The notes beneath the pieces were generated by a model. It saw only the letters and a program-made list of their open reading frames with translations, was not told the origin of the DNA and did no database searches. A program made the position numbers and the translations under genes. Below, piece by piece: positions 31,721 to 37,407 of a DNA stretch of 37,407 nt (position 1 is its first letter; every line of letters starts with the position of its first letter). The stretch spans positions 1 to 37,407 of the forward strand of contig JAILGF010000148.1 of assembly GCA_024696945.1 (NCBI GenBank). The letters run 5' to 3'. Source of the stretch: Lachnospiraceae bacterium (lineage in GTDB: Bacteria; Bacillota; Clostridia; Lachnospirales; Lachnospiraceae).

Positions 31721-31759
31721 TACTGTTTGTAAAAATATTTTTAGGAAGTGGGATGTACA

Positions 31760-32635
31760 ATGACAGAGTATAAAGAAAAACGATTTGTTGGGGAACGAGC
31801 CCTTTTTGGGAGCCATGATGTAAGGATATCGGACAGCGTATTTGAGGACGGAGAGTCACCGCTTAAAGAGTCGGGGGATCTGGAACTGGAAAATGTTCTT
31901 TTCAGATGGAAATATCCGCTTTGGTATTGCAGAAATGTGAAGGCGGTAGGGTGTACCTGGTTTGATATGGCAAGAGCAGGAGTTTGGTATACCGAAAACA
32001 TTACAGTAAAGGATACCATGATCCAAGCTCCTAAGAATTTCAGAAGGAGCAGCGGCATTTCACTGGAAAACGTTGTAATGTCCAATGCTGCCGAGACACT
32101 GTGGAACTGCAAAAATATTAAGCTTAAGAATGTTACGGCAAAGGGAGATTACCTTGCCATGAACAGCAGCGATATTGAAATAGACGGACTTATGCTGGAC
32201 GGCAACTATTCTTTTGACGGGACCGAGAATGTCATTATAAGGAATTCAAGACTTCTTACGAAGGATGCTTTCTGGAACAGCAAGAATGTGACGGTATATG
32301 ATTCATTTATCTCAGGAGAATACCTCGGTTGGAACTCTAAAGATTTAACCTTGATCAATTGTACGATAGAAAGCCTTCAGGGCATGTGTTACATTGACAA
32401 TCTGAAAATGATCGATTGTAAGCTGGTGAATACAACTCTGGCTTTTGAGTATGCAAGCGTGGATGTGAAAATTGATTCCGGCATAGAGAGCGTATTTAAT
32501 CCAAAGGAAGGACGTATTGTTGCCGACAGGATAGGTGAACTTATAATAGAAAAGGATAAGATCGATCCGTCAAGGACGGAGATCGTCTGCAGCAATATCT
32601 TAAATAAGTCGGATAAACCGGAATGGAACCGGTGA
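31760..32635 (+). CDS. DUF3737-family right-handed beta-helix protein
   Basis: 291 residues from the ATG at 31760 (AGGAAG about 11 nt upstream). The sequence is a run of about 20-residue rungs with the pattern xxNVxxxxxxx (FWNSKNVTVYD, GWNSKDLTLIN, LWNCKNIKLKN, GTENVIIRN), which is a right-handed beta-helix. Start and end match the DUF3737 family as I recall it (EKRFVGERALF near the N-terminus). No catalytic residues are known for the family and none can be named here. It has no signal peptide. It is followed after 27 nt by a MalY/PatB-type lyase. I believe this pairing recurs in other Firmicutes, but that is from memory. Confidence 0.85.
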   Translation: MTEYKEKRFVGERALFGSHDVRISDSVFEDGESPLKESGDLELENVLFRWKYPLWYCRNVKAVGCTWFDMARAGVWYTENITVKDTMIQAPKNFRRSSGISLENVVMSNAAETLWNCKNIKLKNVTAKGDYLAMNSSDIEIDGLMLDGNYSFDGTENVIIRNSRLLTKDAFWNSKNVTVYDSFISGEYLGWNSKDLTLINCTIESLQGMCYIDNLKMIDCKLVNTTLAFEYASVDVKIDSGIESVFNPKEGRIVADRIGELIIEKDKIDPSRTEIVCSNILNKSDKPEWNR

Positions 32636-32662
32636 TAGCTCCAAAGGGTAAGGAAAATATAT

Positions 32663-33871
32663 ATGAAGTATGATTTTGATGAACCTGTAAACAGACGCGG
32701 AACCGGATCGCTGAAATGGAATGTCCCGGAGAGTGTTCTTCCGATGTGGGTGGCGGATATGGATTTTAAGACCGCACCGGAAATAACGAAGGCTCTGCAA
32801 GCAAGAGCGGAGCATGGGGTTTTCGGATACACCGAAGTAGATCAGAGATGGTATGATGCATATATAAACTGGTGGGACAGACGCCATTCATTCAGAATGA
32901 ATTCTGAATGGCTGATATTCTGCACAGGTGTGGTCCCTGCAATTTCATCGATCGTCAGAAAGCTTACCACTCCCAATGAAAAGGTGATAATACAGACCCC
33001 TGTTTACAATATTTTCTTTAATTCGGTCCTGAATAACGGCTGCCGTGTATTTGAAAGTCCGCTTAAATATGAAAACGGATGTTATTCGATGGATATGGCA
33101 GATCTGGAAGAAAAAATGTCGGATCCGATGACAACTCTGTTTATTCTCTGCAATCCTCAGAATCCATCGGGAAATATTTGGAGCCGTGAGGAGCTCGCAA
33201 AGATCGGGGAATTGGCATTAAAATATAATGTTACCGTTATTTCAGATGAAATACACTGTGACCTTACGGATCCCGGGTTTGAGTATATTCCCTTTGCTTC
33301 GGTATCGGAAGAATGCAGAAAGGTGAGCATCACGTGCTTAGCACCTACCAAGACCTTTAACATAGCAGGGATCCAGACAGCAGCCGTATGCGTTCCGGAT
33401 ACATTCCTTAGATTCAAAGTATGGCGCGGACTTAATACCGACGAAGTCGCAGAGCCGAATGTTTTTGCCTGTGAGGCTGCTGCAACAGCCTTTGAGAAGG
33501 GCGGTGAATGGCTTGATGAACTGCGCACATATCTTGCGGAGAACAAAAGGATCGCATATGAATTTATTGAAGGGGAATTACCTGAACTTCACGTAATAAG
33601 GAGCCATGCCACATATCTTATGTGGATCGATATAAGCAACTGGAAGTATGATAAGGAGTCGGTATTGACTAAAGGTGAGAAAAAGGGCAGTTTGGGATTG
33701 CCTGAAATCACTGCTTCCGATGTTTTAAGACGGAAAAGCGGACTTTTCCTTTCCGATGGTGGGATATACGGCGGAAACGGCAGGGATTTCCTAAGGATGA
33801 ATCTTGCATGTCCGAGGGCAACTCTGCTGGAGGGGCTGAAACGCTTAAAATATGCTGTAACTGAAGGCTGA
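32663..33871 (+). CDS. MalY/PatB-family PLP-dependent C-S lyase (cystathionine beta-lyase type)
   Basis: 402 residues, fold-type I aminotransferase family. Marks are the N-terminal PMWVADMDF, the HGVFGYTE segment, NPQNPSGNIW, SDEIHCDL (Asp binds the PLP pyridine nitrogen) and the Schiff-base lysine K230 in APTKTFNIAG. The C-terminal FLRMNLACPR includes the carboxylate-binding Arg. These are typical of MalY/PatB enzymes that cleave cystathionine or cysteine S-conjugates to pyruvate, ammonia and a thiol. AAGGA lies about 10 nt before the ATG. It sits in an apparent operon between the DUF3737 gene and the GH27 gene (14-nt gap). Confidence 0.92.
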   Translation: MKYDFDEPVNRRGTGSLKWNVPESVLPMWVADMDFKTAPEITKALQARAEHGVFGYTEVDQRWYDAYINWWDRRHSFRMNSEWLIFCTGVVPAISSIVRKLTTPNEKVIIQTPVYNIFFNSVLNNGCRVFESPLKYENGCYSMDMADLEEKMSDPMTTLFILCNPQNPSGNIWSREELAKIGELALKYNVTVISDEIHCDLTDPGFEYIPFASVSEECRKVSITCLAPTKTFNIAGIQTAAVCVPDTFLRFKVWRGLNTDEVAEPNVFACEAAATAFEKGGEWLDELRTYLAENKRIAYEFIEGELPELHVIRSHATYLMWIDISNWKYDKESVLTKGEKKGSLGLPEITASDVLRRKSGLFLSDGGIYGGNGRDFLRMNLACPRATLLEGLKRLKYAVTEG

Positions 33872-33885
33872 CTTGGAGGAATGAT

Positions 33886-35697
33886 ATGGAAAACAATATG
33901 ATACCCGCACCGTTGAAGGGCGATGAATTCCGTTTTGATTCGTTTAAAAACGGAAAAGTATTATATAATAAGAAAAAAGGCAGACTTCCCGCAATGGGCT
34001 GGAACAGCTGGAATGCGTTCGGCAGCGGTAACACGGAAGACCTCACAAAGGCCATGGCAGATAAGATCGTGGAGCTGGGGCTTGATAAGCTCGGCTACAG
34101 CTATTGCGTACTGGATGACGGCTGTTATAAACCTGAGAGGGAAGACGGAAAGCTTGTAAATGAGCCTAAAAAATTTCCTTCCGGCTTTAAGGCACTGGCG
34201 GACTATATCCATGCAAAGGGACTGAAATTCGGTATGTATAATGATATCGGAACCAATCTCTGTGCAGGAGCTGCAGTAGGTACTTACCTGCATGAAGCTG
34301 TTGACGCACGTTCCTATGTGGAATGGGGAGTTGATTTTATAAAGGTAGATAACTGCTACTACATGTTTGATAATGCAACCTTCTCCAATCCTGAGAATGC
34401 AAGATTTGTTTACGCCCCCAATATAAACAGGATAAAGCTTGTGCCGAAGGATGCCGGAAGGGCCGCGCTACCTGAGACAGGTATTATACTTGAAGAAAAA
34501 GATGCCAAGCTTAAGGGGACCGGTATTAAGTTCAATAAAGACGGCGGTGTCGGATATGCAACAAATATCGGTACCTTTGACGGTACCAATACAGGGACAA
34601 GCCCTGTAGGAGATATGAGCGGAGAGCTTGTATTCAACATAAATGCCGGATTACCGGAAGAAAACGGATATGAGGACGTTGAACTTTACGTGGAATATGC
34701 CACGGGCCGTGAACCCGGAGTAGGTGAATGGCTGCAGGTGGCTTTAGATACTGATGAAGGTTCCGAACTGATATATGATGATCTGGTAGAGATGTCCGAA
34801 GGAAAAGAAGACTTTATCTGGTCAAAGGCTATTCCTTTAAGGCTCAGACGCGGTGTCAACAGGATTCGTCTGATGAACCACAGAAGACAGGAAAACACTT
34901 TAAATTCCTATGCGGAACTGCTTAAGGGATTTAATGAAGCGGCACCTGATAATGACATTATACTCTCTATCTGTGAATGGGGTAAGACCCAGCCTCAGAA
35001 CTGGGGCTACAAGGTTGGAGATTCCTGGAGGATACTGAATGATATTACATTCCGTGTTGGATGGGACGGAAATCCGGGTATAGGAAGATGGTTCGATCCG
35101 GGAACACCTTCAGTCACTTCTCAGTACAATAAGGCTGTGGTAATGGATGAGCTTGCAGGTCTTGATAAAGGCTGGAACGACCCTGATATGCTCATGATAG
35201 GTATGGACGGACTGACTGATATTCAGTGCAAGACCCATATGACTATGTGGTGCATGATGAACTCACCTCTGATGCTCGGACTTGACCTTCGCCGTGTAGA
35301 GAAGGGCGACTGGATATATGAGATAATCGCAAACGAGAGGCTGATTGAACTGAATCAGGATGCTTTAGGTATTCAGGCAAAGAGAATATTTACAACTAAA
35401 GGATCTGAGGATCCGTCAAAGGATTACATAACCGATATAAACAGGGTTGATATTTTGGCTAAGCCTTTAACAGACGGCGGCATAGCTATTTCCTTCATAA
35501 ATGTCAGTGAAAGAAAGCAGACAGGACCTTTCAGCATTAGCGTTGATGATATACCTTTTGAAGATTTTAAAAAGGCAGGAAAGTATAAGGTAACCGATCT
35601 CTGGACCGGCGAAGAATCCATAAACACTGACGGAGTATTTAAAACAGAGTCATTGGCTGCATGCGACAACTATACGATAAGGGTGAAAGCATTGTAA
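33886..35697 (+). CDS. GH27 alpha-galactosidase with inserted domain, cytoplasmic
   Basis: 603 residues from the ATG at 33886 (GGAGGA 5 nt upstream). The barrel begins at MGWNSWNAFG. The nucleophile is D155 in FIKVDNCYY, the acid/base is D386 in SWRILNDI, and GWNDPDML and MNSPLMLGLDLR follow. A C-terminal beta domain ends the protein. In typical GH27 enzymes nucleophile and acid/base are about 60 residues apart, but here the distance is 231. The extra stretch of roughly 170 residues (about 175-345) has the alternation and closing LRRGVNRIRLMN motif of a CBM35/CBM6-like beta-sandwich. There is no signal peptide, so it hydrolyses alpha-galactosides (or related alpha-linked sugars) inside the cell. 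It follows the MalY-type gene by 14 nt. Confidence 0.92.
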   Translation: MENNMIPAPLKGDEFRFDSFKNGKVLYNKKKGRLPAMGWNSWNAFGSGNTEDLTKAMADKIVELGLDKLGYSYCVLDDGCYKPEREDGKLVNEPKKFPSGFKALADYIHAKGLKFGMYNDIGTNLCAGAAVGTYLHEAVDARSYVEWGVDFIKVDNCYYMFDNATFSNPENARFVYAPNINRIKLVPKDAGRAALPETGIILEEKDAKLKGTGIKFNKDGGVGYATNIGTFDGTNTGTSPVGDMSGELVFNINAGLPEENGYEDVELYVEYATGREPGVGEWLQVALDTDEGSELIYDDLVEMSEGKEDFIWSKAIPLRLRRGVNRIRLMNHRRQENTLNSYAELLKGFNEAAPDNDIILSICEWGKTQPQNWGYKVGDSWRILNDITFRVGWDGNPGIGRWFDPGTPSVTSQYNKAVVMDELAGLDKGWNDPDMLMIGMDGLTDIQCKTHMTMWCMMNSPLMLGLDLRRVEKGDWIYEIIANERLIELNQDALGIQAKRIFTTKGSEDPSKDYITDINRVDILAKPLTDGGIAISFINVSERKQTGPFSISVDDIPFEDFKKAGKYKVTDLWTGEESINTDGVFKTESLAACDNYTIRVKAL

Positions 35698-35708
35698 GGG
35701 TATCCAAT

Positions 35709-36089
35709 ATGACGGTTAAGGAGTTTTACTGCCTTCTTTTCGGAGAATTTAACCCATATGAGTTTAATATGTATTTAGGAGAACTTCTTTCGTGTAATGA
35801 GGTAGAAACCCGGCAGCTTGAGAGAAGGACTGCGGCATACATGGTATACGTGTATCTGAACGAGGTTCTTAAAGAGGCTGATGAGATAAGCATTGAACCT
35901 GCTTTTGTTCTGAAAGATATATATGAATGTTCTGCCTGTATAAGATATATTGCTCAGGTATATATTAAAGGCATTATGCCTGCTAAAGATCAGGTATTCG
36001 GTGTGAGAAAGCTTGTTGACAGACCTGAGGCAGAGAGCATCGCGGAAAGAGTGTTTGACAGATCTAAGAGAACACATACTTATAATTAA
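35709..36089 (+). CDS. Hypothetical protein, helical
   Basis: 126 residues from the ATG at 35709, preceded by AAGGG with an 8-nt spacer. A longer start at 35661 would overlap the GH27 gene by 37 nt and lacks a ribosome binding site. The protein is mostly helical, with no membrane segment or known motif. A DIYECSACIRYIAQVY helix and a basic tail (RSKRTHT) stand out. I do not recognise a family. It is the last gene of the DUF3737-MalY-GH27 run. Confidence 0.7.
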   Translation: MTVKEFYCLLFGEFNPYEFNMYLGELLSCNEVETRQLERRTAAYMVYVYLNEVLKEADEISIEPAFVLKDIYECSACIRYIAQVYIKGIMPAKDQVFGVRKLVDRPEAESIAERVFDRSKRTHTYN

Positions 36090-36116
36090 TAGAATTAATA
36101 GTTTTTTATTTTCTGC

Positions 36117-36145
36117 TTTACATTTTATTACATAAGATTTAAAAT
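36117..36145 (+). promoter_or_regulatory. Promoter of the mini-ORF/secreted protein unit
   Basis: TTTACA (36117-36122) and TAAAAT (36140-36145) are spaced by 17 bp. The predicted start near 36152 puts AAAGGAGAG and the ATG at 36176 close to the 5' end. Confidence 0.65.
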
Positions 36146-36175
36146 ATCGGTAAGAAAATGAAAGGAGAGCGTCGA

Positions 36176-36193
36176 ATGACGCAAAAGAAATGA
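36176..36193 (+). CDS. Five-codon ORF (MTQKK) overlapping the next start
   Basis: The ATG at 36176 has an optimal AAAGGAGAG (36161-36169) 6 nt upstream and reads M-T-Q-K-K-stop. Its TGA (36191-36193) overlaps the ATG at 36190 (ATGA) of the secreted protein. The best ribosome binding site of the unit therefore serves the mini-ORF, and the main gene would be reached by re-initiation. An in-frame ATG at 36158 would make it 11 codons, but it overlaps the ribosome binding site. Confidence 0.45.
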   Translation: MTQKK

Positions 36194-36927
36194 AGAAGTA
36201 TTTAGAAAAGCTATTATGCTTAGCACTGGTTTTGGTTCTTGCACTTTCCGTATTTGGAACGGTTCAGGTTTCGGCAGCAGAAGAGGAAGATGATGATTAC
36301 ATTAACTGGACTTTCCACTATGCTACAAATGATAAGACAAAGGAATTCAAAGGCGAAGAGGGCAACACAGTTATTGCAAACTGCTTTTATCAGAGACTCG
36401 TTTTTACCGGTTTTTCCAAGGGTATCAAGAAGATCAATAAGACCTTAAAGAAGCTTAGCAAGTCATTTGATTACAGTGGTCTTTATTCCTATGCTGAGGA
36501 AGATGCCAAGCTCGGCCGTGACAGAGTAATATATGATGATTACACCATGCAGGAAATCCACTCTGTCGGAGAGCATTATGTCAGCGTAGTCGTTTCAAGA
36601 TATTGGTGGGCAGGCGGAGTATCCAACAGCTTCTGTGACGGATATACATTTGATACCAAGACAGGTAAGCTTATCAAACCAAGCAAGATTACAGGCTTAT
36701 CCTTTAAAGAACTGAAAAATAAGTTTAAGAAGGCTATAGAAAGTGATCCTGATTATATCGCAGACAGCGGATATTTTGATCTTGACGCATTCCTTGATGG
36801 ATTGAAGGAGTCAGATGTTAATTACTATATTAACGGAGATGAGTTCGTTGTTATAATACCTCCGTATACTCTTGGCGGCGGATGGTACAGAACCTACGTT
36901 CTTGACGGTGTTTCCGTAAACTATTAA
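36190..36927 (+). CDS. Secreted DUF3298/RsiV-like protein
   Basis: 245 residues. There is a clear signal peptide (KK, a hydrophobic core of about 20 residues, cleavage after VSA near residue 29), then an acidic stretch. Residues 40-245 resemble the DUF4163/DUF3298 module of the RsiV C-terminal domain and PdaC: a GGVSNSFCDGYTFDTKTGKLIKPS segment follows the VSVVVSRYWW strand, and a closing FVVIIPPYTLG strand. It is exported and probably binds a ligand or protein. No sigma gene or transmembrane anchor is attached, so it is not itself an anti-sigma factor of RsiV design. The ATG at 36190 is 20 nt from the nearest ribosome binding site and overlaps the stop of the five-codon ORF. Confidence 0.82.
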   Translation: MKKYLEKLLCLALVLVLALSVFGTVQVSAAEEEDDDYINWTFHYATNDKTKEFKGEEGNTVIANCFYQRLVFTGFSKGIKKINKTLKKLSKSFDYSGLYSYAEEDAKLGRDRVIYDDYTMQEIHSVGEHYVSVVVSRYWWAGGVSNSFCDGYTFDTKTGKLIKPSKITGLSFKELKNKFKKAIESDPDYIADSGYFDLDAFLDGLKESDVNYYINGDEFVVIIPPYTLGGGWYRTYVLDGVSVNY

Positions 36928-36932
36928 TGAAA

Positions 36933-36950
36933 TTTTGAAAGATTTCAAAA
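36933..36950 (+). terminator. Weak AT-rich hairpin after the secreted protein
   Basis: A 7-bp stem (36933-36939 with 36944-36950) with an AGAT loop is followed by ACTTTTAAAA. The stem is almost all A/T, so it is weak as a terminator. Confidence 0.35.
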
Positions 36951-36966
36951 ACTTTTAAAAAAAGTG

Positions 36967-36995
36967 TTGACAAAATAAAATTTATAGTGTAATAT
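36967..36995 (+). promoter_or_regulatory. Promoter of the tRNA-Gly/tRNA-Ser unit
   Basis: A perfect TTGACA (36967-36972) is followed after 17 bp by TAATAT (36990-36995) with TG directly before it. The predicted start near 37002 falls at the beginning of a 9-bp hairpin. Confidence 0.65.
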
Positions 36996-37000
36996 ATCAC

Positions 37001-37023
37001 TCGTGCTTGAAAAACAAGCACGA
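37001..37023 (+). promoter_or_regulatory. Hairpin in the 5' leader of tRNA-Gly
   Basis: A perfect 9-bp stem (37001-37009 with 37015-37023) with an A5 loop ends 4 nt before the tRNA. With the promoter at 36967 it would form the very 5' end of the tRNA precursor. Confidence 0.55.
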
Positions 37024-37027
37024 TGAT

Positions 37028-37099
37028 GCGCGAGTGGTACAGTGGTAGTACGTCGCCTTGCCAAGGCGAAGATCGCGGGTTCGATCCCCGTCTCGCGCT
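37028..37099 (+). tRNA. tRNA-Gly (anticodon GCC)
   Basis: The acceptor stem GCGCGAG (37028-37034) pairs with CTCGCGC (37092-37098). The anticodon loop TTGCCAA has GCC at 37060-37062 on a 5-bp stem. The T arm has GGGTTCGATCCCC. CCA is not encoded. Confidence 0.95.
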
Positions 37100-37114
37100 T
37101 TTTGTGTGTAATTT

Positions 37115-37200
37115 GGAGAGTTGGCCGAGTGGTTGAAGGCGCTGGTCTTGAAAACCAGTGATCCCGTAAGGGACCGTGGGTTCGAATCCCACATTCTCCG
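37115..37200 (+). tRNA. tRNA-Ser (anticodon TGA)
   Basis: The acceptor stem 37115-37121 pairs with 37193-37199 (one G-T wobble). The anticodon loop CTTGAAA has TGA at 37149-37151. A long variable arm (ATCCCGTAAGGGA) marks a class II tRNA. The T arm has GGGTTCGAATCCC. CCA is not encoded. It lies 15 nt after tRNA-Gly, probably on the same transcript. Confidence 0.95.
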
Positions 37201-37214
37201 TTGGTTTTCGGCAG

Positions 37215-37246
37215 AAAATGACCACCGAGATGTAGGTGGTCATTTT
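37215..37246. terminator. Terminator-like hairpin between tRNA-Ser genes
   Basis: A perfect 12-bp stem (37215-37226 with 37235-37246) with an 8-nt loop. The stem begins AAAA and ends TTTT, so it can act in both directions. It would end the Gly/Ser-TGA transcript before the Ser-GGA gene. Confidence 0.75.
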
Positions 37247-37306
37247 GATATAATCCCGAAAGCTACAATTTAATATGACCCGGTGACGGGGTGATTTAGG
37301 TTCTTT

Positions 37307-37395
37307 GGAGAAATACCCAAGAGGCTGAAGGGGCTCCCCTGGAAAGGGAGTAGAGCGTTAATAGCGCTGCATGGGTTCAAATCCCATTTTCTCCG
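37307..37395 (+). tRNA. tRNA-Ser (anticodon GGA)
   Basis: The acceptor stem GGAGAAA (37307-37313) pairs with TTTCTCC (37388-37394). The anticodon loop CTGGAAA has GGA at 37341-37343. There is a long variable arm (class II), and a T arm with GGGTTCAAATCCC. CCA is not encoded. The window ends 12 nt later. Confidence 0.95.
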
Positions 37396-37407
37396 CGAAA
37401 CAAGTGA

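Noticed and set aside
36851..37243. Minus-strand open frames across the tRNA genes
   Set aside because: They are antisense to tRNA-Gly and tRNA-Ser and give the GFEPT/GSNPR-type peptides known from mis-annotated tRNA regions.

Overview
The window looks like a chromosomal segment of an anaerobic Firmicute, most likely a Lachnospiraceae gut or rumen bacterium related to Butyrivibrio or Roseburia. This is inferred from moderate GC, AGGAGG-type ribosome binding sites, sigma-A promoters of TTGACA/TATAAT type, a GH3 beta-glucosidase with reversed domain order, several intracellular glycosidases, and the protein families present. I see no prophage, insertion sequence, CRISPR array or rRNA. No gene-free stretch exceeds about 300 bases.

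Region 1 (1-3264) is regulatory. It holds the 3' end of an XRE/TPR-type regulator cut by the window edge, then on the minus strand an ECF-like sigma factor with a C-terminal extension of about 355 residues, then a complete XRE regulator whose TPR-like C-terminus resembles the first partial gene. Region 2 (3457-9435) is mainly carbohydrate use: a GH13 alpha-glucosidase-like enzyme, a convergent EamA transporter, a nitrilase-family pseudogene (one frameshift and one nonsense codon) and a domain-swapped GH3 glycosidase. Region 3 (9445-10889) pairs a small HExxH zinc-protease-like protein with a helix-turn-helix protein carrying a long charged tail. Region 4 (10967-16480) has an iron-type alcohol dehydrogenase and aldehyde dehydrogenase pair, a YfcE phosphoesterase and a SNF2-type helicase with an HhH-like N-terminus.

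Region 5 (16494-27085) is the most interesting. An FAD_binding_2 flavoprotein and an Old-Yellow-Enzyme-type flavoprotein with a four-cysteine C-terminus lie directly upstream of an OmpR-type response regulator and sensor kinase. These are followed by a FtsX/MacB-type ABC transporter and an anchored beta-lactamase-fold serine hydrolase. Between kinase and transporter lie an 11-bp-period direct repeat (a likely response-regulator box), a consensus -35, and a 17-bp terminator hairpin whose 5' arm contains the likely -10. The first codons of the ABC ATPase then encode three further hairpins. This suggests that the two-component system controls the exporter through a promoter nested in a terminator.

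Region 6 (27133-36927) holds a HAD phosphatase, a Dabb-domain protein, a Cache-type hybrid histidine kinase with receiver and HPt domains, and a YihX-like HAD phosphatase. Next comes an apparent operon of a DUF3737 beta-helix protein, a MalY/PatB C-S lyase, a GH27 alpha-galactosidase interrupted by an inserted beta-sandwich-like domain, and a small unknown protein. A secreted RsiV-like (DUF3298) protein follows, whose start codon overlaps the stop of a five-codon ORF. Region 7 (36967-37395) is a tRNA cluster: Gly-GCC, Ser-TGA and Ser-GGA.

All function calls come from reading motifs by eye. No database search was run.
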